A stretch of DNA of 64,000 nt from Planctomycetota bacterium (GTDB lineage: Bacteria; Planctomycetota; Phycisphaerae; Phycisphaerales; SM1A02). Shown here in pieces: positions 1 to 8,874 of this stretch. Positions within the stretch are counted from its first letter, which is position 1, and every line of letters starts with the position of its first letter. The notes beneath the pieces are model-generated. The model had not been told where the DNA came from, did not search any database, and worked only from the letters and a program-made list of their open reading frames with translations. A program made the translations under genes and the position numbers. The stretch is from contig JAIOPG010000005.1 of NCBI GenBank assembly GCA_021414025.1, positions 1 to 64,000 on the forward strand. Direction: 5' to 3'.

Positions 1-559
1 GCGGCCGCATTTGAAGCATCCGTCGCAGCCGCCGGTGACAGCCGAGGAAAGCGCCTGGATCGAAAAGATGAAGGCGTGGTGGCGCCAAGAAGAAGGCTAT
101 CGCTCGATCCAGTCGACGAAGCCGATGGCGCTGGCGTTCGGGTTGATGGATTCGCCCGTGGGGTTGGCCGGGTGGCTCGCCGACAAGTATTGGCGGCTCG
201 GCGATACGCGTAAGGATCATCCGTATGACGGCATGGAGGCGCGCTTTCCGATGCACACGATGTGCACGCAGCTTTCGATCTATTGGTATTCGGGCACGAT
301 CAATTCGGCGAACATGCTCTATCGTGCCGGTCCCGCCGAACGCAGCGCGTTGCTCAAACCCGGCGAGCGCGTGAGCGTGCCGACCGCCTATTCCGATTAT
401 CCCATGGACGACCTGCCGCCGACGCCGGAGAGCTGGGGCCGGCGCGGTTACAACATCGTGCGATGGCGCGAGATGAAAGCCGGCGGGCACTTCGCGGCGA
501 TGGAAGAGCCGAAACTGTTTGCCGACGACGTGCGGGAGCATTTTCGCAGCGTTCGCTAA
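1..559 (+). CDS. Epoxide hydrolase-like alpha/beta hydrolase, 5' partial
   Basis: Only the C-terminal part (about 185 residues, read in frame from base 2) is inside the window, so the real start lies upstream; the TTG at 11 is only the first possible start codon. The remaining part matches the C-terminal half of alpha/beta hydrolases of the epoxide hydrolase (EHN) family: a SPVGLAGWLADK segment of the cap region and, near the end, GGHFAAMEEP, whose histidine (codon 488-490) would be the catalytic base. The nucleophile Asp and the oxyanion region are outside the window. Such enzymes open epoxides to diols in the cytoplasm. It converges on accA with a large inverted repeat between them. Confidence 0.75.
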   Translation, partial: RPHLKHPSQPPVTAEESAWIEKMKAWWRQEEGYRSIQSTKPMALAFGLMDSPVGLAGWLADKYWRLGDTRKDHPYDGMEARFPMHTMCTQLSIYWYSGTINSANMLYRAGPAERSALLKPGERVSVPTAYSDYPMDDLPPTPESWGRRGYNIVRWREMKAGGHFAAMEEPKLFADDVREHFRSVR

Positions 560-658
560 GTCTGGGAGCGCGGGCGTCCCGCCCGCTCTTTCTGAATCTC
601 CACGGCTTTCGCGTCGGCGATGTGCTTAAGGGCGGGCGGGACGCCCGCGCTCCCAGAC
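560..658. repeat. Large perfect inverted repeat (REP-like / bidirectional terminator)
   Basis: Two 27-base arms, 560-586 and 632-658, are exact reverse complements separated by a 45-base spacer. The arms are very GC-rich; their core reads GGGAGCGCGGGCGTCCCGCC. The element lies exactly between the convergent ends of the hydrolase gene and accA, so it could stop transcription from both sides. Translated, it gives GARASRP and GRDARAPR type peptides, which I recall as common spurious ORFs from dispersed intergenic repeats in Verrucomicrobia and relatives; that link is from memory. Confidence 0.85.
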
Positions 659-780
659 TGCGCTCGGGTACAACGTCGTGCGCTGGCGAGAGATCTTTAG
701 ATGAGCGGAAGGCGCAATTGACGTTAGGTCCAAACGTCCGCGCAGAGTGCAACGAGCAAAGCACGGCGCATGGACTTACC

Positions 781-1743
781 TCACGCCAACCCCACGCGGC
801 CCATCGCCAGGTATTTGTCCCAGCGTGTTTTTTTCAGAAGCTCGGGCGGCATGCGGTCGAGTTCGGTGAGGGCTAGATCGATGGCGTCGCCGGCGTCTTC
901 CATGGCGCGTTCGCGGCCACGATGGGCGCCGCCGACGGGTTCGGGCACGATCGAGTCGATGATGCGCAGTTGGAAGAGGTCTTGGGCCGTGATCTTCAAC
1001 GCGGCGGCGGCTTCTTGCGCCTTGGCGCCGCTGCGCCAGAGGATCGACGAGCAGCCTTCGGGCGTGATCACCGAGTAGATCGAGTGTTCCAGCATAATGA
1101 CGCGGTCGCCGGCGGCAATCGCGATGGCGCCGCCCGACATGCCTTCGCCGATGATCAGCGAAATCAACGGCACGGCGAGCGTGAGGCAGCGTTCCGTGCC
1201 GCGGGCGATGGCCTCGCCTTGGCCGCGTTCTTCGGCGCTGATGCCGGGATAGGCGCCGGCGCTGTCGATGAGCGTAATCACGGGGATGCCGAAGCGTTCG
1301 GCGAGCGTCATTAGACGTACAGCCTTGCGGTAACCGTCGGGCATCGCCATGCCGAAATTGTGGCGCAGGCGCGATTTGGTATCGTTGCCCTTTTCATGAC
1401 CGATCAACATGACCGGGCGGCCGCGAAAATTTCCGAGACCGCCGAGAATCGCCTTGTCGTCGGCGTAGGCGCGGTCGCCCGCAAGCGGCGTGAAATCTTG
1501 GATCAGCGCGTGCGCATAGTCGAGAAAGTGCGGGCGTTCGGGGTGGCGGGCGACTTGCGTCTTTTGCCACGGGGTGAGCTTCGCGTAGGTGTCGCGCAGC
1601 AGCTGTTGGGCCTTGGCCTCAAGACGCGAGACTTCTTCGTCGATGGAGACCGCATGCTCGCCTTGAGCGGCGACGCGGCGCAGTTCTTCGACTTTGCCTT
1701 CAAGGTCGGCAATGGGTTTTTCGAAATCGAGATAGGCAGTCAT
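781..1743 (-). CDS. accA: Acetyl-CoA carboxylase carboxyltransferase subunit alpha
   Basis: 320 residues, the normal length for AccA. It forms the carboxyltransferase of acetyl-CoA carboxylase with AccD and makes malonyl-CoA for fatty acid synthesis in the cytoplasm. The protein has the typical N-terminal helical stretch starting MTAYLDFEKPIADLE, then the crotonase-fold core with FGMAMPDGYRKAVRLM, LIDSAGAYPG and EGMSGGAIAIA, the oxyanion-hole segments of the family. A longer reading frame begins 14 codons upstream, but the ATG at 1743 gives the family N-terminus and has a GAGGG stretch ahead of it. It stands alone; accD is not in the window. Confidence 0.95.
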   Translation of the reverse strand: MTAYLDFEKPIADLEGKVEELRRVAAQGEHAVSIDEEVSRLEAKAQQLLRDTYAKLTPWQKTQVARHPERPHFLDYAHALIQDFTPLAGDRAYADDKAILGGLGNFRGRPVMLIGHEKGNDTKSRLRHNFGMAMPDGYRKAVRLMTLAERFGIPVITLIDSAGAYPGISAEERGQGEAIARGTERCLTLAVPLISLIIGEGMSGGAIAIAAGDRVIMLEHSIYSVITPEGCSSILWRSGAKAQEAAAALKITAQDLFQLRIIDSIVPEPVGGAHRGRERAMEDAGDAIDLALTELDRMPPELLKKTRWDKYLAMGRVGLA

Positions 1744-1919
1744 GGGGTCGCCCTCAGCGGCGCTGCGAGCAGAAAGAAGAAGCAATCCAAGGCTTTAACC
1801 CAGTCGTTGCGGCGTTGTGTCGCGAGAGTTGCCCGATAAAGTCTAGGGTTGTCAACTTTCGTGCCCTGTCACATTGGCCGGGCGAGATGCGTCATATGGC
1901 AAAGGAGGCAAGAAGTCCC

Positions 1920-2291
1920 ATGAGAATCCTGACTTTTGTCCTTGCCGCGCTGATGGCCGGGAACGGCGTCTATATGTTTTTGGAACCTCCCGCCTGGTAC
2001 GCGGCGGTGCCCGGCGTGCCGGACACGGGGCCGCTTAACCTTCATTTCGTGCGCGATATTGGCCTCGCCTATTTGACCGCCGGGGCGGCGCTGGCGTGGA
2101 GCGAGTTGGGTGCCGGGTGGCGGGCGAGCGCCTTGGGCGCGATGTTTATCGGGCTGCATTCGCTGCTGCATGTCGGCGAGACGTTCATGGGACATCATCA
2201 CGATGTGATTTTGAACGAACTTGCGGCGGTGCATTTGCCGGCGGCGCTCGCGATTGCGATTTCCATTTTGCAACGCCGCGCTCAGGCGTAG
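1920..2291 (+). CDS. Small membrane protein in the ECF41 sigma factor module
   Basis: 123 residues with about four hydrophobic segments (starting MRILTFVLAALMAGNGVY and ending in a helix before QRRAQA), so an inner-membrane protein. The start at 1920 is set by a strong AAAGGAGG ribosome binding site; the open frame upstream lacks one. I recognise no specific family with certainty. It lies 10 bases before the CxxC carboxymuconolactone-decarboxylase-like gene and is probably co-transcribed with it and the sigma factor. A His-rich stretch (HSLLHVGETFMGHHHD) sits between two helices and could bind metal, which is inference only. Confidence 0.7.
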   Translation: MRILTFVLAALMAGNGVYMFLEPPAWYAAVPGVPDTGPLNLHFVRDIGLAYLTAGAALAWSELGAGWRASALGAMFIGLHSLLHVGETFMGHHHDVILNELAAVHLPAALAIAISILQRRAQA

Positions 2292-2301
2292 GGGGCAACT
2301 C

Positions 2302-2844
2302 ATGAACCGTTGGCTTTTGACCAAAATGCTCGCGTGGGGGGAGACGCAGATCGGCGACGTGAATATGGACTTCGCCTATCATCTGCGCGATGTCGCGCCG
2401 TCGTGGCTGTGGCGGTTCTCAATGATCAAGCTCGTCGAAGGCCAACGTAAGTATACGCCGGCTGAGGTCTATCACTCCGCGGGGATGGCGGCGGCGATGG
2501 TGGAAGATTGCGGGCCGTGCGTGCAGATCCACGTGAACCTGGCGCTCAAAGACGGTGTGAAGGGCGACGTGCTTCGGCTGCTGGCAGCGCGGAGGTTGGA
2601 AAGCGTGCCGCCGCAAGTGGCGCTCGCGTTTCGATATGGCGAAGCGGTCGCGAAGGGCGAGAGGACGGACGACATGCGCGAGCTGATTCGCAAGTTGTGG
2701 GGCGAGAAAGGCTTGATCGAACTTGCGTTCCTGATTGCCACGGCGCGGTTCTATCCGGGACTGAAGCGCGGGCTTGGCTTTGCGCACACCTGCGAGCGCG
2801 TCGTGGTCGAAGACCGCGTGACGGCGACGGCGAAGGCTGCATGA
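2302..2844 (+). CDS. Carboxymuconolactone decarboxylase/AhpD-like protein with CxxC motif
   Basis: 180 residues, all-helical in appearance, with EDCGPCVQIHVN at about residues 68-79. A CxxC followed by a histidine is the redox-active site of AhpD-like members of the carboxymuconolactone decarboxylase superfamily. The start ATG at 2302 has GGGGG upstream, and the stop overlaps the sigma factor start (ATGA, 2841-2844), so translation is probably coupled. Carboxymuconolactone decarboxylase-like genes are one of the known neighbour types of ECF41 sigma factors, which supports both calls. Its substrate is unknown; a peroxide or thiol redox function is likely. Confidence 0.8.
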   Translation: MNRWLLTKMLAWGETQIGDVNMDFAYHLRDVAPSWLWRFSMIKLVEGQRKYTPAEVYHSAGMAAAMVEDCGPCVQIHVNLALKDGVKGDVLRLLAARRLESVPPQVALAFRYGEAVAKGERTDDMRELIRKLWGEKGLIELAFLIATARFYPGLKRGLGFAHTCERVVVEDRVTATAKAA

Positions 2845-3716
2845 GCGGCGGCACGTCCATATTCGAGACCGAGCGCAAGCGTTTGACGGGTGTCGCGTAT
2901 CGCATGCTGGGGCGCTGGTCGGAGGCTGAGGATGCGGTGCAGGACGCGTATTTGCGTTGGCAGGCGGCCGACCACGACGCGATCGAGACGCCGGCCGCGT
3001 GGTTGACAACTGTCGTCGTGCGGCTGTGCCTCGATCGCATGCGGCGGGCAAAGGCGGCGCGCGAAGTCTATGTCGGGCCCTGGCTGCCGGAACCGGTGCT
3101 AACGCCGGAAGGCGGCGAGCGGCGCGACGAAGACGTGGAATCCTTTGCAAACGACGTGTCGCTGGGTCTCATGGTCGTGCTCGAGCGTTTGGGGCCGGAA
3201 GAACGGGCTGCGTTCATTTTGCGCGAGGCCTTCGACAGTTCCTACGCCGAGATCGCGGCGGCGCTGGGCAAGAGCGAGGTGGCCGTGCGCCAGTTGATTT
3301 CGCGGGCGCGCGATCGCGTGCGGGCCGAGCGGCCGCGCTTTCGCGCCGAACCGGAAACGCATCAACGGTTGTTGACCTCGTTTATGTCGGCGGTCGCCGC
3401 GAACGATCCGTCGGCGCTGGTTTCGATGATGAAGAGCGACGTGCGCTTCGTCAGCGATGGCGGCGGCAAGGCACCGGCGGCGCTGCGGGTCGTGAACTCA
3501 CGCGAAGAGGTGGCGCAATTGATCTTGCATCTCGCCGGCGCCAAAGGCGGCCCGCGCGAGCTGCGCTTCGTGACGTTGAGCGGCGTGCCGTCGCTGTGGT
3601 CGGTCGACGGTCAGGGCTTCGAAACCGTCACGCAATTCGAAATCGACGACGGAAGAATCCAGTCGATCTTTATCGTGCGCAATCCGGAGAAGCTTGCGCA
3701 TCTGCGCCTGCACTAA
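2841..3716 (+). CDS. ECF41-family RNA polymerase sigma factor
   Basis: 291 residues, longer than ordinary ECF sigma factors because of a C-terminal SnoaL-like domain. Region 2 is at about residues 8-72 (AYRMLGRWSEAEDAVQDAY), the linker contains WLPEPV at 81-86, and region 4 is at about 105-160 (LGPEERAAFILREAF, then the SYAEIAAALGKSEVAVRQ helix-turn-helix). The C-terminal domain has DGGGK at 206-210 and NPEKL at 281-285. WLPEPV, DGGGK and an NPxKL-type ending are hallmarks of ECF41, in which the C-terminal extension controls activity in place of an anti-sigma factor. ECF41 proteins usually drive their own neighbouring operon, here the two upstream genes. Confidence 0.92.
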   Translation: MSGGTSIFETERKRLTGVAYRMLGRWSEAEDAVQDAYLRWQAADHDAIETPAAWLTTVVVRLCLDRMRRAKAAREVYVGPWLPEPVLTPEGGERRDEDVESFANDVSLGLMVVLERLGPEERAAFILREAFDSSYAEIAAALGKSEVAVRQLISRARDRVRAERPRFRAEPETHQRLLTSFMSAVAANDPSALVSMMKSDVRFVSDGGGKAPAALRVVNSREEVAQLILHLAGAKGGPRELRFVTLSGVPSLWSVDGQGFETVTQFEIDDGRIQSIFIVRNPEKLAHLRLH

Positions 3717-5632
3717 AGCTCGACCTGGGTGCCCATTTCGACGACGCGGTTGGCGGGGATGCGGAAGAAGCGCGTCGCCGACAGCGCGGTGCCTTGCATG
3801 GCGATGAAGAGTTGCGCTTGCCAGCGGCGGAGTTCCGAGCGGCTTGCCGGGATGATCGTTTCGCGGCCGAGGAAGAACGTCGTTTGCATCAAATCGAACG
3901 AGAGGCCGTATTGGCGGCAGAGTTCGAGCGCGCGGGGCACGTCGGGCCGTTCCATGAAACCGTAACGCACGGTGACCATGTAGAAGCCCTTGCCGAGCTT
4001 TTCGACCGCGATGCGCTTTTCGTCGGACATGCGCGGGAAATCGTCGAAGTCCACCTTCATCAGCACCACGCGCTCGTGCACGACGTGATTGTGCTTGAGG
4101 TTGTGCAGAAACGCGGTGGGTACGACGGCGAGGTTCGAGGTCATGAACACGGCCGTGCCGCTGACGCGCTCCGTCGTGCGATCCCAGTGGTCGAGGAATT
4201 CGCGGATCGGCATGGCGTCGCGATAGAGCTTGCCGATCAGGGCTTCGCGGCCGCGGTTCCATACCGAAAATGCGGTGTAGGCCGCCATGGCGACAACGAT
4301 CGGCAGCCAACCGCCGGTCGGGATTTTCAGCATGTTGGACGATAGGAAGGCGACGTCGACGACGAGGAAGCCGCCGAAGACGGCAAACGTTACCCAACGG
4401 TTCCAGCCCCACAGCCAACGGGCGACAATGATGGCGAGGATCGTGTCGATCGTCATGGCGCCGGTCACGGCGAGGCCGTAGGCGTGGGTCAACGCACTCG
4501 ACGAACCGAACCAGACGACGATGAACGCAACGCCGATCATAAGGAACCAATTGATCTGAGGGATGTAGATTTGGCCCATCTCGGTCGCCGAGGTGTGGCG
4601 GATGTCCATGCGCGGCAGGTAGCCCAACTGAATCGCTTGGCGGGTGAGCGAAAAAACGCCAGAGATCACAGCTTGCGACGCGATTACGGTGGCGCAGGTG
4701 GCGAGCGCCACCAACGGATACAACGCCCAACCCGGCGCCAGCAAAAAGAACGGGTTGCTCAGCGTGCGCGGGTTGTTGAGCAACAAGGCGCCTTGTCCGA
4801 AATAGTTCAGCACCAAGCAGACCGCGACGCCGATCCACGCGGTCCGGATGGGACCTTTGCCGAAATGGCCCATGTCGGCGTAGAGCGCTTCGGCGCCGGT
4901 GACGCACAGCACTATCGAACCAAGGGCTACGAACGCGGCCCAGGGTTGGACGCCGATCATTTGGAACGCGTAATGCGGGCTGATCGCCATCAAAACTTGC
5001 GGACGTTCGAAAATCTCGACCAGGCCGAGTGCGCCGATCGTGGCGAACCAGAGCAACATCACGGGTCCGAAAAGCCTGCCGACCGTATGCGTGCCGCGGC
5101 TTTGAAAGAAAAAAAGCGCGATCAGAATCATGGTCGCCAACGGGACAACGAAATCGTTGAACGCCGACGTCGCCACTTTGAGGCCTTCTACCGCCGAGAG
5201 AACCGAGACCGACGGCGTGATGAGGGCGTCGCCATAAAACAATGCGAGACCCGCGAGGGCGAGGAACCAAATCATCCGGCGGCGGCGCGGTGCGGCGTGA
5301 CCGGTGCGCAACGCGAGCGAGGCGAGAGAGAGCACGCCGCCCTCGCCTTTATTGTCGGCCCGCATGATGAACCAGCAATATTTGATCGACACCACGATTA
5401 TCAGCGACCAGAAGGCGAGCGACAAGACGCCGTAAACCGACGTCTCGTTCAGGCCCATCGAGCCGCTGCCGCCGAAGGTTTCCTTCATCATGTAAAGCGG
5501 GCTGGTGCCGATGTCGCCGAAGACGACTCCCAGCGCCGTCACGGAGAGCGCCGCGGTGCGCTTCGAAAGCAGCTTTTTTGGCGGCTCCGCATGGAGCGCT
5601 GGCGGAGGGGATGGTGCGGGGATGGCCTGCAT
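3713..5632 (-). CDS. kup: Low-affinity potassium transporter Kup
   Basis: 639 residues, normal for Kup/HAK/KT transporters. The hallmark GVVFGDIGTSPLY is at residues 35-47, followed by about twelve membrane helices and a C-terminal cytoplasmic domain of about 180 residues (ending VEMGTQVEL). It takes up potassium together with protons across the inner membrane. The stop codon overlaps the convergent sigma factor stop by four bases. It begins 24 bases after holA on the same strand without a clear ribosome binding site. This is where codon use changes, so the adjacency to holA may be recent or artificial. Confidence 0.95.
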   Translation of the reverse strand: MQAIPAPSPPPALHAEPPKKLLSKRTAALSVTALGVVFGDIGTSPLYMMKETFGGSGSMGLNETSVYGVLSLAFWSLIIVVSIKYCWFIMRADNKGEGGVLSLASLALRTGHAAPRRRRMIWFLALAGLALFYGDALITPSVSVLSAVEGLKVATSAFNDFVVPLATMILIALFFFQSRGTHTVGRLFGPVMLLWFATIGALGLVEIFERPQVLMAISPHYAFQMIGVQPWAAFVALGSIVLCVTGAEALYADMGHFGKGPIRTAWIGVAVCLVLNYFGQGALLLNNPRTLSNPFFLLAPGWALYPLVALATCATVIASQAVISGVFSLTRQAIQLGYLPRMDIRHTSATEMGQIYIPQINWFLMIGVAFIVVWFGSSSALTHAYGLAVTGAMTIDTILAIIVARWLWGWNRWVTFAVFGGFLVVDVAFLSSNMLKIPTGGWLPIVVAMAAYTAFSVWNRGREALIGKLYRDAMPIREFLDHWDRTTERVSGTAVFMTSNLAVVPTAFLHNLKHNHVVHERVVLMKVDFDDFPRMSDEKRIAVEKLGKGFYMVTVRYGFMERPDVPRALELCRQYGLSFDLMQTTFFLGRETIIPASRSELRRWQAQLFIAMQGTALSATRFFRIPANRVVEMGTQVEL

Positions 5633-5656
5633 GGTGGGGCCGAAGGATGGAGGATT

Positions 5657-6682
5657 CTACCGGGCGATCTGTCCGGCCACCTGCGCGGCGAACATCTCGA
5701 AGGTGCGCGCCGGGTCGAGCGACGTTCCATTCTTGGTCGACTGGTCCGCGTTGATGGCGGCCGCGAACATCCGCGCCGCGACGCGCGGGCTCAGCTTGCG
5801 GGCGGTCCGCGTCAAGGTGCTCGCGCCGGGTCCCCACAACTTCAGCGCGCGGGCGACATCGCCCTCGTTCCTTCCCGCGGCCAGCAGCCGGCTCGCGTCG
5901 TGGAGTTTGCGGGTGAGGTCCACCAGGCTCCAGCCGATCATCACCTCGGGAACGCGGCTCACCGTCAGCAGCTCGTGCAGCAGGCGCAGCGCCCCCGCTG
6001 CGTCGCCCGCCAGCACCGGCTGCTGGATTTCCCACGCCTGCTCCTCGCGGCTGAGGCCGGTGAATTCCTGAACCAGCTTTCGGGTGATGGCCGCCCCGCT
6101 CTCGCCGGGCTTGGCCGCGGCGGCGGAGAGTTTGCCCAGCTCGGCGTCCAGGCGGGCGAGGTCGCATCCGATCTTCTCCACCAGCAGCGCCGCAGCTCCC
6201 TCCTCGAGGTCCGCTCCGTGCGTCTGCGTGGCGCGCCTCAGGCACCAGGCGAGGGCCTCCTCCTCGCCGGGCGAGTCGCACTTGATGACGGCGCCGACCT
6301 TGGCCACGATCTTGTCGAAATTGCCGGGCCGCCAGCCCGAGGCGCTGCGCATCAGCAGGGTCGATTCCCCCTGCGGCTGCTCCGCGTAGCGCTCCATGGC
6401 GCGGCGGCGCTCCTCGGCGCCCATGAAGGCCTCGGCCTGGTCGACGACCACCAGCTTGTGCACGGCCAGCAGCCCGAACATCCGCAGCTCGTCCAGCACC
6501 GTGGCGAGCGACACCGTGGCACCATCGAAGTCGAAGCGGTCGACGCTGCCGAATTTTTCCTTCAGTCCCGCCTCCAGCGCGTGCGAGCGCTCGAGCCGGA
6601 GCAGGGAATCCTTCCCGGTCAGCACCACCACGCGCATCTCTGCGTCGACCGGGCTGGAGTCCGCATTCGCGCGCTTGGCCAT
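5657..6682 (-). CDS. holA: DNA polymerase III subunit delta
   Basis: 341 residues, the usual size for HolA. Delta is the wrench subunit of the clamp loader that opens the beta clamp. The protein begins MAKRANADSSPVDAEMRVVV, contains the AAA+-like first domain without a Walker A motif, LLAVHKLVVVDQAEAF at about residues 70-85, and the helical collar domain in the second half (LLHELLTVSRVPEVMIGW). The ATG at 6682 is preferred; a longer frame reaching 6826 would overlap the divergent astB. Divergent from astB, with the shared promoter region at 6683-6755. Confidence 0.85.
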   Translation of the reverse strand: MAKRANADSSPVDAEMRVVVLTGKDSLLRLERSHALEAGLKEKFGSVDRFDFDGATVSLATVLDELRMFGLLAVHKLVVVDQAEAFMGAEERRRAMERYAEQPQGESTLLMRSASGWRPGNFDKIVAKVGAVIKCDSPGEEEALAWCLRRATQTHGADLEEGAAALLVEKIGCDLARLDAELGKLSAAAAKPGESGAAITRKLVQEFTGLSREEQAWEIQQPVLAGDAAGALRLLHELLTVSRVPEVMIGWSLVDLTRKLHDASRLLAAGRNEGDVARALKLWGPGASTLTRTARKLSPRVAARMFAAAINADQSTKNGTSLDPARTFEMFAAQVAGQIAR

Positions 6683-6755
6683 GGGCGAAAGAGTAACCGT
6701 TGATCCGGAGGGCGCCGCGGGACAACGGGCCGCGCCATCGCTTACTCTCCGGCGC

Positions 6756-8129
6756 GTGAGCGCCGCGCCAACCCATTCCATTCCGGCCGAAGCCAACTTC
6801 GACGGCCTGGTCGGCATGACCCACAACTACGCCGGACTTTCCGCGGGAAACATGGCGAGCCAGAGCAACGCGGGTCGCCTATCGAGGCCAAAATCCGCGG
6901 CGTTGCAGGGGATCGCCAAGATGGAGGCGGTGGCGGCGCTGGGCATGCCGCAAGGCTTTCTTCCCCCCCATGAGCGCCCCGCGATCTGGGCGCTGCGCGC
7001 CCACGGATTCACCGGCGGCGACGAGCAGGTGCTGGCCCGCGCCGGCGCCGAGCAACCGCACCTGCTGGCGCAGTGCTGCAGTTCCAGCTTCATGTGGAGC
7101 GCCAACGCCGCGACGGTGGCGCCGGCGGCCGACGCCCGCGACGGACGCACGCACCTGGTGGTCGCCAATCTGAAGTCGATGCCCCACCGCGCCATCGAGC
7201 CCGCGAGCACGCATCGCATCCTGAGCGCCGTCTTTCCCGATCGCGCGCGATTCGCGGTGCACAAGGCGCTGCCCGCCGCCGCGGACCTGGGCGACGAGGG
7301 AGCCGCCAACCACACCCGGCTTTTCGATCCGGCGGATCCCGCGCGGCCGGCCGCGCATTTTTTTGTGTTCGGCGCCGACGCGGAGCATGCGGAGGTCCGG
7401 CCGAAGATCCACCCGGCGCGGCAGACGCTCCAGGCGAGCCGGGGCGTCGCCGAATTGCTTCAACTGGATCCCGCCCGCTGCGTCTTCGCCCAGCAGCATC
7501 CCGACGCCATCGACCAGGGAGTCTTTCACAACGATGTCGCCGCCGTGGGCAACGCGTCGACGCTGCTCCACCACCAGGATGCGTGGCTCGATCGCGAGCG
7601 CGTGATCGCCGCGCTCGCCGAGAGCGTGGGGAATTCATTCTGCCCGATCGCCGTTTGTCGAGACGAGCTCACCATCGCGGAAGCCGTCTCGACCTACCTC
7701 TTCAACTCGCAGCTGCTTTCGACTCCGGAGGACGGGATGACGCTGGTCTGTCCGCTCGAGGTGCGCGACCAAGCCCGGGCGCGGGCCTTCGCCGATCGCA
7801 TCGTGCGCGATCCGGCCAATCCGATCCGGCGCGTCCTTTATCTGGACGTGCGCGAGAGCATGCGCAACGGCGGCGGTCCGGCCTGCCTGCGCCTGCGCGT
7901 GCCGCTGGGCGCGGATGGACTCGCGGGCGTGCACCCGGGCTGCGTCCTCACCGCGGCGCGGGCCGTCGAGCTCCGCGCCTGGATCGAGCGCTGGTATCCG
8001 GACGAACTCGCGCCCGAAGATCTTGCCGATCCGAAACTTCTGGCCCGCAATCGCGACGCGCTCGACGCGCTCACGCGGCTGCTCGGCCTTCCCGCGATCT
8101 ATCCTTTTCAAGGCGTTTCACCGGAGTAA
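6756..8129 (+). CDS. astB: N-succinylarginine dihydrolase
   Basis: 457 residues from a GTG start ([20 protein letters not shown]); AstB proteins are close to 445. It hydrolyses N2-succinylarginine to succinylornithine, CO2 and ammonia, the second step of the AST arginine degradation pathway. Seen in the sequence: [11 protein letters not shown] near the N-terminus, [16 protein letters not shown] with the catalytic histidine, and [14 protein letters not shown], where the cysteine is the nucleophile of the amidinotransferase (pentein) fold. The GTG is chosen because it gives the family N-terminus. None of astA, astC, astD or astE is nearby. Confidence 0.93.
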   Translation: MSAAPTHSIPAEANFDGLVGMTHNYAGLSAGNMASQSNAGRLSRPKSAALQGIAKMEAVAALGMPQGFLPPHERPAIWALRAHGFTGGDEQVLARAGAEQPHLLAQCCSSSFMWSANAATVAPAADARDGRTHLVVANLKSMPHRAIEPASTHRILSAVFPDRARFAVHKALPAAADLGDEGAANHTRLFDPADPARPAAHFFVFGADAEHAEVRPKIHPARQTLQASRGVAELLQLDPARCVFAQQHPDAIDQGVFHNDVAAVGNASTLLHHQDAWLDRERVIAALAESVGNSFCPIAVCRDELTIAEAVSTYLFNSQLLSTPEDGMTLVCPLEVRDQARARAFADRIVRDPANPIRRVLYLDVRESMRNGGGPACLRLRVPLGADGLAGVHPGCVLTAARAVELRAWIERWYPDELAPEDLADPKLLARNRDALDALTRLLGLPAIYPFQGVSPE

Positions 8130-8197
8130 TCGTCGGTTTTCAAAGCGGGACTCCTCCGCGTCACAAGTGCCGCGTCGTCGTTATCATCCGACTCTCT

Positions 8198-8833
8198 ATG
8201 TCGAGCCCATCGATCCAACTCCCGCACGAAGTTCTTTCGCTCCTCCGGCCCAACACAAATTCCACCAGCTACCAGCGCACCCGCGAGATGACGATCGACG
8301 AGCTGCTGCTGGAGAACCGCATCGTCTTCCTGATCGGGGAGATCGGCTACTCCAGCGCCGCCCGCGTCATGATGCAGATGCTCTACCTGGACAGCCAGAA
8401 GCGCGGACAGGACATCAATTTCTACATCAACACCCCCGGCGGCAACGTGGACGACACGCTGGCGATCTACGACACCATGCAGTACCTCTCCTGCGAGGTC
8501 TCCACCACCTGCATCGGCCGCGCCTACTCCGGCGGCGCCCTGCTGCTGGCCGCGGGCCAGACCAAGAAGCGGTTCATCCTGCCCAACGCCAAGGTGATGA
8601 TCCACCAGCCCTCCGGCGGCGTCGGCGGCCAGACCTCCGACATTCAGATCCAGGCCGAGCAGATCATCAAGGACAAGCGCTCGCTCAACGAGATCCTGGC
8701 CCGCCACACCGGCAAGCCGGTGGAGCAGATCGCCAAGGACGGCGAGCGCGACAAGTTCTTCACCGCGGCCGAAGCCAAGGCCTACGGACTCGTCGACGAG
8801 ATCGCCGTGTTCCCCGACAAGTCCAAGAAGTAA
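8198..8833 (+). CDS. clpP: ATP-dependent Clp protease proteolytic subunit, first of a pair
   Basis: 211 residues. Serine peptidase that forms the heptameric chamber of the Clp protease. The catalytic triad is complete: Ser111 in [11 protein letters not shown], His136 in MIHQPSGG and Asp185 in GERDKFF. The nucleophile context GRAYSGG differs from the usual GQAASMG, so this is the divergent member of the pair. The start ATG at 8198 precedes [12 protein letters not shown]; longer frames are shadows of astB. A second clpP follows after 41 bases, an arrangement that suggests a mixed ClpP1P2 complex. No clpX is adjacent. Confidence 0.93.
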   Translation: MSSPSIQLPHEVLSLLRPNTNSTSYQRTREMTIDELLLENRIVFLIGEIGYSSAARVMMQMLYLDSQKRGQDINFYINTPGGNVDDTLAIYDTMQYLSCEVSTTCIGRAYSGGALLLAAGQTKKRFILPNAKVMIHQPSGGVGGQTSDIQIQAEQIIKDKRSLNEILARHTGKPVEQIAKDGERDKFFTAAEAKAYGLVDEIAVFPDKSKK

Positions 8834-8874
8834 TTGAATTCGACCGCTCATCCCACCCACGAGACCCACCGACC

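Noticed and set aside
262-876. Arg-rich plus and minus frames around the inverted repeat
   Set aside because: GRDARAPR and GARASRP peptides are translations of the repeat arms, not genes.
4484-6703. Plus-strand frame of 739 codons opposite kup and holA
   Set aside because: Rich in Arg, His and Gln with no recognisable pattern; an antisense shadow of two well-supported genes.
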